From assembly GCA_029582265.1 (NCBI GenBank), contig CM055816.1, positions 94,227,588 to 94,291,587 on the forward strand: 64,000 nt of DNA, given 5' to 3'. Within the stretch, counting starts at the first letter, position 1; each line of letters opens with the position of its first letter. Below the pieces are notes generated by a model. It searched no databases. It saw nothing but the letters and a program-made list of their open reading frames with translations, and was not told the DNA's origin. Positions 45,332-58,000 of the stretch are shown piece by piece. The DNA comes from Zoroaster sp. YZ-2022 (Eukaryota > Echinodermata > Asteroidea > Forcipulatida > Zoroasteridae). The translations under genes were made by a program, and so were the position numbers.

Positions 45332-45831
45332 NNNNNNNNNNNNNNNNNNNNNNNNNNNNNNNNNNNNNNNNNNNNNNNNNNNNNNNNNNNNNNNNNNNNN
45401 NNNNNNNNNNNNNNNNNNNNNNNNNNNNNNNNNNNNNNNNNNNNNNNNNNNNNNNNNNNNNNNNNNNNNNNNNNNNNNNNNNNNNNNNNNNNNNNNNNNN
45501 NNNNNNNNNNNNNNNNNNNNNNNNNNNNNNNNNNNNNNNNNNNNNNNNNNNNNNNNNNNNNNNNNNNNNNNNNNNNNNNNNNNNNNNNNNNNNNNNNNNN
45601 NNNNNNNNNNNNNNNNNNNNNNNNNNNNNNNNNNNNNNNNNNNNNNNNNNNNNNNNNNNNNNNNNNNNNNNNNNNNNNNNNNNNNNNNNNNNNNNNNNNN
45701 NNNNNNNNNNNNNNNNNNNNNNNNNNNNNNNNNNNNNNNNNNNNNNNNNNNNNNNNNNNNNNNNNNNNNNNNNNNNNNNNNNNNNNNNNNNNNNNNNNNN
45801 NNNNNNNNNNNNNNNNNNNNNNNNNNNNNNN
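45332..45831. other. Assembly gap, 500 N
   Basis: Fixed-size placeholder. To its left is an inverted copy of part of the duplicated block and to its right the direct copy B, so assembly order here is uncertain. Confidence 1.
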
Positions 45832-48202
45832 ATGCCCAAATTTAAATTTTGTCCAAAGTGCTTTATCTTAGAAAAAAAAAATTATAAAATAAATTATTGA
45901 AAATTCAAGAAGTTACCATGACATAACTTTTTATGAAACACGAGAGGTCAGGAGCACCTATTTTAATAAATTTTCACAGATTTTCACATACATTTTTTCA
46001 AGAGATCTAATGTTGCAAGTGTTACAGGGTTAGTTAATGTTCATTATCAAATACCACGATGATGTGAAGATTTCATTTAGTTTTAATGGTTGTTTATTAC
46101 AAAATTAAGGTTTTAGTATAATTATGTTATTATTTTTTGCTATAGCAGTACTGGCATTTCAGTCCAAGAGAAAGGGGGTGTATCTGATGCAACCACCTTT
46201 CCAACCCATGTCAGTTAAAATACATTATTTAAATCTGCCCTTACTCCTATTTTCAATCTTAAATCTTTTTAGAAAGGACAGAAACATCTTGCAACTTCAG
46301 CTATGCAGAATTGATGCTGGTGTGTGTGATTTTTCGACATAATGAAGCACTGAAGTCGTCAGTCAATGGAATTGGTAATTTGGGGCCCTTATGTTGTTAT
46401 TGTTGCTTTGTCCCTCCCTTCCCTCAGTTTTTGAATTCTAGTAAAAGCTGCAATAATAGAGATCAAAGAAGTTTTGAAAAACAAATGTGTTGGTTCATCA
46501 CCAGTTGCAGTACATGCCATCACCAAGACCTTGGGGGAGGGGTACATTTTATTCCCAAATTACCGATTCCAATGACACCCCCTTAATTTCACCCATTCTG
46601 AACTGTCACCAATCGTACATACAGAGCGTACATTTATTATACAATGCAGATTGATTCTGTTTTCTTATCAACAAAGGATTATGGTTGGGTTCCATTTACA
46701 CTGAAGTCATTTCACTTGTTACATGTGTAAGACCATGTACACTCATTTCTAGATTGTTTACAAGTATAAACAGGTCAACAAAGTGGAGGAGGGAAGTGTA
46801 ACCACAAAGTCAAGTTATGAAACCCAACAGACAGTTAAAATAAACATGTATTTCATTACTTTTATTGGCAATTTCATACATCCATAATAAACTCTTTGAT
46901 TATTTAAATGTTCAACAATTTATGTACAAAATGGCATCTGATTCCTTACAGACATTTGCCATATCATGTGTACAACCTTGAAAAAAGTAAAAAAATCGAA
47001 TGTAGAATTTTGTTTTCAAATGTTATAAATAATTTTATTATTTGCAGGTATAGGTGAAAACAAAGACAGTTTATAAGCATGTCACAATAAGGAGATACTG
47101 TTGATTACAGTGTTACTATCATTATCAATTTATTATATTTTTGTTATAAACTTAACCTGAAAGTGAAGTATATTATAAAATAAAAGATTAAATTTATTTC
47201 TTGTACAAGACTTAATACCAAGAGAGATAAATACCAATGCTTGGTTTATTTAAATCTAAAATTGAAAGGTTTTTCCACAACAAAGTGAAAGGCACAACCA
47301 ATTATCAGATTTGATCCAGTGGATATATATTCTGGTTTTCTTTGTCAACAAAGGATCAAAGGTATTTTCTATTTTACACCTGAAGTTCATTTCACTACTG
47401 TTACATGTGCGTCATGTACACTCTATTTCTCAGGATTTTGGTTACAAGTAGGTTAAACAAGTCAACAAAGTGGTTTGTCAATTGATTGTGGGGAGGAAGT
47501 GTATAACCACAAAAAGTCAAGTCATGAAACCCAACAGAGAGTTAAAATAAATATGTATTTCGGCTGCTTTATTAGCACTCTACAAGCACCCATGACACTC
47601 CTGATTATGCCTTCAATGTTCATCAATTTAACTTATGCAATAAAATGGCATTCAGATCTTTTAGGGTTGTAATTTGGTAGTATGGATGCAGCTACTATAC
47701 ACATTTTGGCCAATCATGTGATTTTTCGTACACAGATGTGGCCTCCAATCTGATTCTCTCCTTCCGGTCGAAACCGGAAGTTGAAAATTTCTAAAAATCA
47801 TATCTCCATGAACCACAGAAAATATTTTCAACAATCTTGCATCATGTTAGAATCTCGACCTCGAACTATGTCACATTTCTTACACAGACATGACCTTAAT
47901 TTGACCCTTTCCTTCCGGTCGAAAAAACAGAAGTTTAAATTTGAACAACTTTTCAGAAGTAGCACTGTCTCATTGTTGACATATTATCATACTTTTAGAA
48001 GTGACAGTTTCAAAAAAGATCATTCCTGGTGATTATTTTCAAAAGTTACCATGTTACCTTTGACCAACAAAATAAATCTATAACCCTTAACTACCCCAAA
48101 TCCATAAAATCCTGAAAGGCAAGCACTTTTTGAAAAAAAATTCAGTCCCTGTTTAAAAATGGGATCTTTATAATGGAGATTTATCAGATACTTAAAGTAA
48201 TA

Positions 48203-48362
48203 TTTCTTCCTACGTTCCGCCGTCGAGAAAATGTATTTTTTCTATATCTTACCTCATGATGAGTAAAATACACCAATGAAAACAATACACATTACTGAAA
48301 CGAAACGAAGTATTTTGGTTTACAATTTGTTTCGCTGAGCAAAACACCTGCTTTTATTCCAG
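48203..48362 (-). repeat. Split direct repeat B2 (3' terminus)
   Basis: Same as B1, joined to copy A-like flanking DNA at 48202. Confidence 0.85.
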
Positions 48363-48439
48363 AATTCATGACCACATTATTACCAAATTGCGGAATACGA
48401 AAACTCACTCACCGAATCTAAATTCCGAGATTTTTGAGT

Positions 48440-49200
48440 TATAAGACTAACCCGGGACCAGGTTTTATGTAGTGCTCATCATGGCCTTGTTGGTTTTCCA
48501 TCCTGCCATGGCGAGATATAAGAGAGAAGGAATGTGGCATTGCTGGCAGCCGCCGCTCCCACCCGGAACCTTAGGCTAATGTGAGCCCACATTCGCCCTA
48601 TATTGGGCACTCCTAAAGGTTTTATTGTTTTGGAGCACTGTCTCAATGAGTTCTGGTATAATCCTTAAACCGTGTGAATAGGAACCAGACCTTTTTTTTG
48701 AAGCTGTTAATCTGCACGCACACAGGGTAAGGTCGAATCCACCTGATCTGCTCGTTAAAGTATTCAAGTATCGTTCTGCAACGACGATCTGGACAAGCGA
48801 CTTCTAAATGTTCTTATTATTGTCACGTCACTCGTTGCCTTTCATGTAAAATGGTCAGTTTTAGATTTTGGCAAATGTAATAGTAGGCGATCTGGGTGTA
48901 AAAAAGTGCACAATCACAGCGGTATGATGGCTTAGCATCGTCGAATCTCAAAAATCCCTGTGATAACCTGATAAAACAGACAAATAAAGTTCGAAGATCC
49001 AACAATGTCGCGTTGAACGACCGTGTGACACCAGTAACTTTTCCAGTATTTCGGTGTAAATTGGTTCTTTCCTCGTGATGGTAGTGTAGTAGTGGGTACG
49101 ATTATATCCCCTCGTAATGCAAGCTCTGAACACAAGCAATCATTCAGAGACGCTTCAGCCCTGGAAAGCTTGCGTACTCCACTTTAACGCCGGCGGAACA
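48440..49200 (-). pseudogene. Tyrosine recombinase, broken
   Basis: On the minus strand, LDLRTLFVCFIRLS then GFLRFDD (about 49003-48920) matches the first catalytic-Arg region of DIRS-type recombinases (LR....++.+.GFLRFDE). Further on, a box at 48581-48545 reads, through small shifts, as H-S-L-R followed by VGAAAASNA, equivalent to the H-x-x-R box with its Gly/Ala-rich follow-up. The final catalytic Tyr region was not resolved. It lies between the A2 and B2 repeats. Confidence 0.7.
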
Positions 49201-49756
49201 GCACCAGCTCGCCGTCTTGCCCGGATGTCGTGATAAATGAGCAATGGGGGCAGTGAGATGGTATGGGTCTGCTGGAAAATGCCTCGACCCCGACCTGGTG
49301 GCGAGCCCAGAGTTTCCCATCCTGCTCCTATGTGCTGTGATATTTTGCTGGCCAGAGACGAAATGCCTGGTCAGGCACCAGTAGAGAAGGCAAGCGCATT
49401 GTCAGGCGAGAATGGAGGTGGGGTCTCCTAGCGATTGCTTATTACGGTTTCCATGCCTCTGTCAATAAACAAAACACAAGAAAGCCACAAGTACCTTTGT
49501 CACACATATGCTAAACGCATAACGTCTCATACAAAATGGCGCAAACAATCATAACAATCAACAATTTTTTCACATTGAAACCTCTTGCAAGGGCAATTAG
49601 GCATCAGTTCCGCGCGTTAGCTGGCGCTCGAGGCCACGAAAAACTCCCATTTTTTAGGGGAAAACGTGTGATGCGTCCAAGGATACGCTGAGTGAGGGCG
49701 TTATTCCTTTCTTCTTGCGAATTAATTCGTGGGCGGAGGGACATAAACTAAGCGGC

Positions 49757-49904
49757 GAGTGAAAGCAAGGTGTAGTTACTTCGACGGACAGGGAAGAATG
49801 CCATGAGGACAAGGTTTATATATACGGAATGGAGTGAACGCAAATAAAAAGATGTTACGTAATTGTTCATCGAGTGTATAAATATTCGATAACGAAGAAA
49901 TGTC
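49757..49904 (-). repeat. Split direct repeat A2 (internal)
   Basis: Same sequence as A1, here followed directly by B1 at about 49905 through AAATGTCACTTCTCTTCC, the joined form that equals a circle junction. Confidence 0.85.
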
Positions 49905-50060
49905 ACTTCTCTTCCTACGTTCCTGGCCGTCAGAAAATGTATTTCTTTTCTATATTCTAGCCCCTCATGATGAGAAAAATACACAATGAAATAACAATAT
50001 TGAAAATGAAGTATTTTGGTTTACAATTTGGTTTCGCTGGAGCAAAAACACCTGCTATGA
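49905..50060 (-). repeat. Split direct repeat B1 (internal)
   Basis: TTCTTCCTACGTTCC-type start, then GAAAATGTATTTC, GTATTTTGGTTTACAATTTG and ACACCTGCT. Matches the left terminus at 48203-48362. Confidence 0.85.
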
Positions 50061-50486
50061 GAAAAACGCCAAAAGAAGGGACGCAGTGGTTTCTTGGGCC
50101 GTTAGTAAATAACGATTGGGTAGTCGGACCACCAAATGGTCATTAGTTTTGATTCTCAAAAATGAAGCTAACACCAGGCACACAAATCGGCTATGTACAG
50201 ATGTGGATATTATTTTGACAACATTGTTAGCAAAATCTGCTACTATCGAACAACAGACATTCGCCAAATGGCAGTTACGTATTCTGAACAAATCTCAGAT
50301 ACAATTCCGGAGCAATAGCCCAAACCGGAACAATAACAATATCCTCGATTGGTCTCGTCTGGGGACTTTGAGAAATCCGCATCTTCGCGTTAATGTGAGA
50401 AATGACGGTTCAGAGTTGTGATAAGAGCTTTCCCCAAAGAGGAGTGAATGTACGAATATTCTATTAATTTCCAATCGAATACATGT

Positions 50487-50759
50487 TTATTCAAATGTGA
50501 ACCTGTCAGGGGCAAAGTAATGGCAAAAGTGAGAAGGTAGCCATTTCGGCACAACTAGTGTACCAACTGCTGGAATATTCCATGAGTCTGATGACTGAGA
50601 TATACGAAAACAAGGGGAGAAATAATTATTATGGACCGACCAATTCTTGACAAAAGGCATCGACTCCAGAAACATCTTTACACCAAAACCCGCATAATGC
50701 CTGAAGTTTTTCTGTTTTGGGTGAGGCAAATCGATCAATTTGAATGTGGTCCCCAACAT
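50487..50759 (-). pseudogene. C-terminal end of the DIRS-type polymerase
   Basis: NWSVHNNYFSPCFRISQSSD followed by AVGTLVVPKWLPSHF. A G.LVVP.W.SS.FWP-like segment follows RNase H in DIRS-group polymerases. It precedes the B1 repeat. Confidence 0.6.
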
Positions 50760-50879
50760 GAATCAATTATTGCCAAGGTGGTCATCTATAGACCAATCGT
50801 CAAATCGACAAATTTATTTATTTTGTCGGCAACCTGTTCTCATTTCTGGGCAACCATTCGGGGACAATGACAATATTGT

Positions 50880-51937
50880 TTAACCGGCAAAGTTTATAAA
50901 TACTAAGGGCAATTTCATGAAGGTTTGATGTTGTGCTCCCGCATTTGATAATTGAAGGAACGTTCGCATTGTCCGTGAACCATTTGATTTTGTGATTTGT
51001 AAGATAGGACTGGCACTCAATATGATTCTGAGTACCGCAGTCAACTCGCGCCATGTTGAGCTATTGAGTTTTTCACCACCGACCATATACCATGAAATCG
51101 CATATCGGACTTGTTGTGAACGAAACCCGCAACCTGGTGGCACTGGCATCTGAAGAAATCTGAATTGTTGGTACGAGACGAAATTTGAATGGAAAGCCGT
51201 TGGCATTTAATGTTTGGATCCAAAAATTTAGTTCGGCGGTAACGCTGTTGAAGATTTTATGAAGCTTGTCCAAGAAACGCGCGATTCAATTGCATGGTAG
51301 CATGAGCGGGTCATAAGGTTTGCCTATCGGGCCCAAGGCGGGAGACATAGCGATCACTTGCGCGATTGAAGCCAATTTCATAATTGAAATTAGCTGACCA
51401 GCTGTGAACTAAACAACAAATAGTTAATGGAAGAAAGCAACTTGGCAAGTTTAGCCTCGCCGATGTAAAACTTTTGAAGTGGTAGAATCTAAGAAAAACC
51501 CAGATAGTGAATATTTGTAATGAGTCCACACACTTCGTTTTGTTAATACAAAGCCGCTACGATATTGTTTCTTTGACAATGTCTAGATTCCTTAAGGCGG
51601 AGATGAGTTGGGGAGATAATGAGACCGTCGTCGATGTAAACAAAGGAAAGAATGCCTTTGCGCGCCAATGGTAAACCAAGGCCTGACCACTTTGGTAAAG
51701 ATATAACATGCACTGCTGAGTCCGAATGGAAGAACTGTGAATTAGTACAATTAAGACGCGTCCATGAAAACCCAAGACAATTTTGGAAGGGAAAATCAAT
51801 GTGGTGATATCCTGATTCAAAATCGAAAGATAAATAATAAGGTGTCCAGAATGAAGAACCTGTGCAATATGCTTTAGGTCTTCATATTTGAATGGAGTTA
51901 ATGAAATAAATTGGTTGGGGTCGAAGGTCCAAAACAA
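50880..51937 (-). pseudogene. DIRS-type reverse transcriptase and RNase H, broken
   Basis: Pieces in order: FKYEDLKHIAQVLHSGH and HWRAKAF followed by a TSTTVSLSPQLISALRNLDI-type segment. The catalytic aspartates expected in a YIDDG motif are not in the longest frame, so that region is shifted. RNase H-like residues are at 51054-50880: KWFTDNANVPSIIKCGST and VPEWLPRNENRLPTK. The W.TDN.N...++..GS and EW+PR..N patterns are characteristic of DIRS-group RNase H. Several frames are needed, so it is non-functional as sequenced. Confidence 0.8.
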
Positions 51938-52173
51938 GTCTTAATTTGTTCCCCTTCCGCAACGGTTAGTGGGTTGCAACACAAAGGAATAGTATCGACT
52001 TAATTATGCAATGCTTAATTAACAATTCTGAAATGGCAGAATCGACAAAGTCTGAATGGTCCAAACTAGATTTGTTATTCGTGGTAAAAAAAACGATGAT
52101 GGCAAATATTTAAAAGGAATTTTATATCCGTATGCAATGGTTTCAACAACCAAAGCACTGGCTTTCAAATCTT

Positions 52174-52385
52174 TTATCCAAAAGGCAAACAAGACTTTAA
52201 TTTACCTTTAACGGTCAATGGGGCTGTTGGAGAGTCGTGCCGAGGATTCCAGTTTCTATGGGGAAATTCTGGCTGTTGTGGCTGGGCTGCTGTTGACTGG
52301 CTCGCAGGGCTCTGAGGATGGGCAGTTAGTTCGCACATGGCCGGTGATGCCGCATTGAAAACACATTCTCCGGTCAACCCCCGGG
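52174..52385 (-). pseudogene. Gag-like fragment with CCHC zinc knuckle
   Basis: On the minus strand 52363-52322 reads CFQCGITGHVRTNC, an exact C-x2-C-x4-H-x4-C knuckle, in a frame one off from the longest open frame. The following SQSTAAQPQQPEFPHRNWN is Pro/Gln-rich, then LTVKGKLK leads toward the polymerase region, as in DIRS-type elements. Confidence 0.75.
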
Positions 52386-52919
52386 AGGGCGTAGTGAAAT
52401 TGTAGGGGAAGCGACGAAAGAAGACTGATGAACAGGCGGAGCAGTTGAAAGGTGTACCGGTTGTGGAAAACTGAATTGCTTCACTTTTTTTTTGGCCGCA
52501 TCAGTTTTCTTTACCGACTGCGCCGATTTTTCGGCTTACGAAGCCGTTTCTCATCGTCAGAGTCGTCCAAATTATCAGTTAGGTACTTTTACGGTCGCCC
52601 AACCCAAGGGCGAGCGGTCCGCTAGTTTTATAAGTTTCTGACGTTGTTTTACCGCCCTAGGGTCTCCTGGAGAGTATTCTTCGTACTGGTGATGTCACCG
52701 AGCCCAAAGATCCGGGCAGAATCTAAAAGCGTTATCTTGCAGAGTGGGTATGCTGATCCTTGTTGCCTTTCTGCTCTTGAAGGAGACAGCAGTTTACAAT
52801 CGTTGCCTTTTGATGTAACATCAACTTTGTGCTGAAGATGTTGTATGGCGTTAAGAATCTCTTTGATTGAGACGACTTGAGCTTGGTTCTAAGCTCATGA
52901 TGCTTGAATATGCAGTAAC

Positions 52920-53067
52920 GAGTGAAAGCAAGGTAGTTACCGACGAGAAGGAAGAATGCCATGAGGACAAGGTTTATATATACGGAATGGAGTGAACGCA
53001 AACAAAAGATGTTACGTAATTGCTCACTGAGCGTGTATGTCGCCTTCGATAACGAAAAGAAATGTCG
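52920..53067 (-). repeat. Split direct repeat A1 (5' terminus)
   Basis: Contains GAATGCCATGAGGACAAGG and TATACGGAATGGAGTGAACG and ends in AAGAAATGTCG. Matches 49757-49904 with small indels. Confidence 0.85.
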
Positions 53068-53416
53068 CTTGTATGTAGTTGCACAAACATAACGTTGTAC
53101 ATGGGCCAAGAATATTCAACATTTGGCGGGAATAAGCATGGAAATGATGCTTGTTTTAGGGAACTTAGTAAATTTTTTTCATAGTGTATACGAATGATGG
53201 ATGCTGACCCATTTATTTTTAGTTTACATGTATGTATGAATGGATGAATAGCCGACATTCCTAAAAATTAATTACCATTTGATTTATTAGATTTATGGGT
53301 ACCACTCTGGTGGTACAAATGCTTCCATGCCATTTGTGGGGCTGAAAAGAAATGAGAAGAAACAGAAATCAAGGTAGGTAAATATTGAAAATTCAATCAA
53401 GTTTTCAAGTATGCAG

Positions 53417-53818
53417 TAAGCTTGGGGCCATTTTATTTTTTTCATCCACGATAATATATCAAAACATATCGCGATTTTCGATAATATCGCAATTCTTGTT
53501 TTGCATTCATGCATGATTGCTTTAGAGCCGATAACCACAGGTTGTGACAAGTGTCACAATAAATTGCAAATTCATTTGCTGAGCGTGTATGTACTTCTGA
53601 AGTAGTTTGCTTTTGTTTCTCATTTCTAAAAGCTCAAAAGACTGTTCTGATTTGTTTCCATCAAATTTCTGACTTGACCCACAATATCGTATTTTTTTAT
53701 CGTGATATATTTTTATTCGCGATTCGCCGATATGCCGATAACTTAAAAAGGTTCTTGATATTGTAATCGAATAAAAGGTATCGCGATATTCGATATTATC
53801 GTGTTTATCGCCCGCTTA
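53417..53818. mobile_element. hAT-type MITE, copy B
   Basis: Same element and same GTATGCAG flanks (53409-53416, 53819-53826) as 21407-21825, with small deletions in both ends. Confidence 0.85.
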
Positions 53819-53999
53819 GTATGCAGTAAAATTGTTTCTAGTTATATGTTGCTTTTTTCGTCTTTCTATCTCTTTACCTTGTCTTGTGTGTGTACTTTGT
53901 TAATTTCCTCCTTCGTCTACAATGTCCATTCCCTTACTCCCTTATTCCTCTATTTCTATTAAATATTTATCTTTTCTTCATACATATTCAGGTCAAGAT

Positions 54000-54372
54000 G
54001 TGGAGTGTCGTGGCCGAGCGGTCTAGCGCACTGAACTCCGTTCTGGTGTTGCCAGCAGCAGGTGTGGGTTCGAGTCCCGGTCGTGAAACTTGTGTCCTGA
54101 GCAAGGTGCATTAACCATAATTGTTTCGTTCGGGATGTAATGGGTCAGGTCCCGTGTTGTGTAAATGACGTAAAGAACCCAGGATACTTATCGTGAAAGT
54201 GTTTTGTTTGATTTGGCTGCAAATTGTGCCACACCGCGCTTAATGTGGGCGCTGATTATTCACACATTATAATTCCTTCTTTCCCACATCTGGTTGTTTC
54301 TCTTGTTTGGCGCCTTGAGTACCTTATAGGTAGATACGGCGCTATAAGACTTCGTTATTATTATTATTATTA
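54000..54372 (+). mobile_element. tRNA-Leu-derived SINE, copy B
   Basis: Orthologue of 22016-22417. The A box at 54011-54021 is intact and GGTTCGAGTCC is retained, but ACTCAAGTTC is shortened to ACTCCGTTC and the body has lost several short stretches. Confidence 0.88.
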
Positions 54373-54384
54373 TGATGAGGTTAA

Positions 54385-55012
54385 GCGGTGAGAATGCAGC
54401 ACTGAACCCCAGAGAAGAAAACCGTGGTCTTCATCAGAGTTCCACAAACTGGAGAAAAATTGAGGAAAAAACAACTGTGATAAGTATCCAGTGCCAAACC
54501 TGATTGCATGCCAACTGTTTAAAGCAGCCCAACGGAAGGATGAGAGGTTACTTGCAAACGAAGATAAAGACTTGTGGGGTTTAGAGTTTGCTATCATTGT
54601 CTTTGCTATAATGAGTATGTACCCAATTTGACAAGGCCAGATCCATCAGATGAAATAATTTATTTGGTACAATGATGCATAAATAAACTTATGTGAAGAA
54701 GTCATCCAGAAGAGAATAATAAAACAATGAAATTTTTCACAAAGTCTTACATCGTAACTTCATCAAGTGCGTAAGAAGTGGAGGAGTTGACTGCAGTAAA
54801 ACAGGTCCCAATCTGAAAACACATCTGAAAAGTACATTTCTGCTGGTAATTCATAGATCATTTACTAAGAATACAATTGACTTGGTGTGTAATGAGCCAA
54901 TCTCTTGCTGCAAAAGAACTGGTAGAGACTGCAGTTGGCTCAGATACATTATGTACTGATACTGATATAGACAGCAGTGAAGGTGCTGGAGTAGCAGAGA
55001 TTTTCACATGAA
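54385..55012 (+). pseudogene. Transposon-associated gene relic, copy B
   Basis: Counterpart of 22430-23057 with more deletions: the CQTLIACQLFEAAQ region is fragmented. The acidic C-terminal part (TDTDIDSSEGAG) is kept. Confidence 0.45.
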
Positions 55013-58000
55013 AGTGCATATCTTCACACCACCTTCAATGCATCAGCTGTGTATATAATACACTTATAATGAAGAAATAACATGGCATTACAGCTGCCCT
55101 GGCCATCAACTTCAGATGACTTATCCAGACTGCTTAACAAATGAGCCAGTAATGTTCAATTACCCGCTTTGTTCATCTTACACTAGGACACTGATCTCCA
55201 TTACCCGTTGAAAGTCTACTCTGATTGAGATAATGTTGCCTTTAACCATTATCTTTAATTAAAAAATTCTGTTGACTTTTTCTTTCATGCACCAGTAAAA
55301 GTTTTTTATGCTAAAGATTTAACAATACTAAGCCAAATCCAATTAATAGGGGACTCCAGGTTCACTTATTTTGTATTTTGTACTTTAAAAAAAATTATTC
55401 TTTTCATTGCAAATTAGACCTAGAAGATTGATAACCTTTATCCTGTAAATGGATTATTATTGATAGGTGCAAAATGGATGGAAAAGAGTATCACGACCAT
55501 GACAAAATAAAGCAAGTGTCATTCAAAAGATAATGTTGTTTCACATTTCCTTTATTTAAATATCTTATTAATTTTGTGTATTAACGAAGAATGTGTTTGA
55601 TCAATTTAAATATTTACACAAAACGTTGACAATTAATAACCAATAATTTACTTTTTAAAGATGAGAAAGATTCACAAATTGGTCTTTGATGTAGGCAGGG
55701 TTAGATCCAGGGTTGTCAAAGAGGTGGAGCTCAAGGAGATGGGGATGGAAAAAGAAACCCCAAAATATTGAAATGTATGGACAATTTAGAAGTTTTTCAC
55801 ATGATCAATTAAATTGGAATACTACCCCACGACACCATAAATCCTACCCTGAGAGTAATGGGTAGAGGACTGGGGGGCAGACGTTCATTTAGCAGTCAGG
55901 TTCAGACCTTTATTTAAGGCAACATTTTTTTTTTTAACTGGTTCATTTCTTTTACAATAACATCAAATATTTCCCCAAAATGGAGTCCCCTTTTCAAACT
56001 CTTCCTCTACCTCACTGGACCGATTTCACAGATTAGGTAGGGAAACATACAAAAACATAGCCTATGTGAACTATTCAATTATACAAAAATCCCCATTGAA
56101 AGGTACAGTTTTCTAAGAATGGCCGAAAGAGGGCGCTATTTTCATGTCATAGTTCAAATGCAAATATCTGCCAAACTGGCAAGTTTTGTGAGTGTGATTT
56201 ATATATTTGAATTTACATGTAATTGTCTATTAAACTGTTTCTACGCTCATGCCTGATATGCGTCACGAAACACAATTTATGAATGCATTTTCATTGCACG
56301 CCTGTGGTCTAGTAGTCTGAAGTCAAGTCACATGCTGAACTTAACTCCATAGCAGTAGTCTCTTGTCAAGTCGCACTTGATTTTTCGTACACAGACGTGA
56401 CCCCAACCGACCTCTCCTTCCGGTCGAAATCGGAAGTTGAAAATTTCAAAAATCATATCTCATGAACTACAAAGATATTTTCACAGTCTTTGCATCGTCT
56501 TAAAACCTTGAACTATGTCACATTTCGTACACAGACATGACCCCAATTTGACCCTCCTTTTCCGGTCAAAAACGGAAGTTTAAATGAACAACTTTTCAGA
56601 AGTACTGTATCTGCACGGCCCATTGCGTGTGAACGGCCTTGACACACACAGACAGGAGTCATAATATACAGTGTTTAAACCTGTACACTGTATTACATTC
56701 ACTGTACACAGTATCTAATTAGAATATAATGCATCGCCTGCATTCGGGTCCAAACAGTTTACGGTAATTTCACTGTCGTTGTCCTTTATTTCAAGCTGTT
56801 ATTTTGTGTACACAGTTTTGGAATTGTTAACGCTTGTTCTAAATCTAAGAGTGAATTGTAACAGATCGTTTTTGGCATTCATGACTTCAATTACCTGATC
56901 TTGAAATATGATGTTTCACATCTTTTCGCGATTGATGCAGTCAAATTAAAATTGTCTTTTCTTTTTATTATTTTATCAACTTAATTAAATTTAATTTTGC
57001 AAATGGAATAATGTGTATAGTTTTAAAACGAATAACATCAACAACTTCCAACAATGATTGTTTAATAACCAAGGTGGCAGAAAAAGCATCTAGAATAACA
57101 AAATGGTTAGTAACTTTTCCCAAAATTGTTGGGTATTTATTTTTAAATATTGGTTTTGGTTAGCCGGCTAGCTAAATGGTTAGTGCAGGTTTTTTTTCAT
57201 TTTAATTTATGCAATAACCAAATGACATGTTTCATTATATTTTTAGTCTTTGGTATTTATATTAAAACAGCAAAAATAAATAAATAAATAAAAGATTAAG
57301 GCCTAAACATTTAAGTATTATTGTGGTGTTTGTAAAAGTAAGATTTTTCTTCATTGATAAAGTGACTAGTAACTTTTCCAAAAATGTTTCATGACATCAC
57401 AGATCACAAAGCCAACATCTCAGAAATTGAACCAAACTATTAATGTTATTTTGTCCTGATCATGAAGAAGAATAATTGTGTCATTATGGACAGTTATCGA
57501 TAGTTTAGTGTTGATGTTTAATGCTAGATAATTAATGCTAGCTCATAGTGTACAGTCCTTCTTGATCTATTTTTACACCAGTGAAAGTTTATTATTGTTA
57601 TACTTTCTATTCACAGCTGTGAGACCGAGTGGTGCTGATGATGGATGTGTGGGCAATGTGCCCAGGAAGTGTTTGAGGATCACCTGCCTCTTTCTGCGCA
57701 TCGTGATTGGATAGATTTCCATCGTAACAAATTTATATTGTTCTTATTGGCTATTAGTTTGCTCATGAATATATGTTCACCATGTTACATTTCATTGTTA
57801 TACCTTGTCTGTACGAACGTAGGCGCTCTGTAAACTGCGAAAATGGACTGTATAATAATCTGTAAATTTATTTGTACAGTCAAAACATAGTTGCGGAGTT
57901 CAAAGAACCTTAAACCTTAACAAATAGTTAGACCTTAACATATATTTCCAGGTAACGTTGTGACATCATGGTAAGGTCATCTAATGAATTATTACGTAAT

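Larger units (their letters stand above)
48203..53067 (-). mobile_element. DIRS/PAT/Ngaro-type tyrosine-recombinase retrotransposon
   Basis: This 4865-bp block is missing from copy A, where AGTAATA and CTTGTATG are directly joined (21053/21054), so it integrated without target-site duplication. Minus-strand order: A1 repeat (53067-52920), Gag-like CCHC knuckle, reverse transcriptase, RNase H, B1 (50060-49905), A2 (49904-49757), tyrosine recombinase, B2 (48362-48203). Interrupted A1...B1A2...B2 direct repeats are the split-direct-repeat architecture known for PAT and Ngaro elements. All reading frames are broken in this sequence, though sequencing error may contribute. Confidence 0.88.

Noticed and set aside
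45213..45900. Reading frames of 173-208 codons across the second gap
   Set aside because: They consist almost wholly of undetermined bases.
57645..57833. 62-codon hydrophobic frame (also 25750 region of copy A)
   Set aside because: No recognisable domain; in copy A the start region differs. Could be a repeat; not supportable as a gene.
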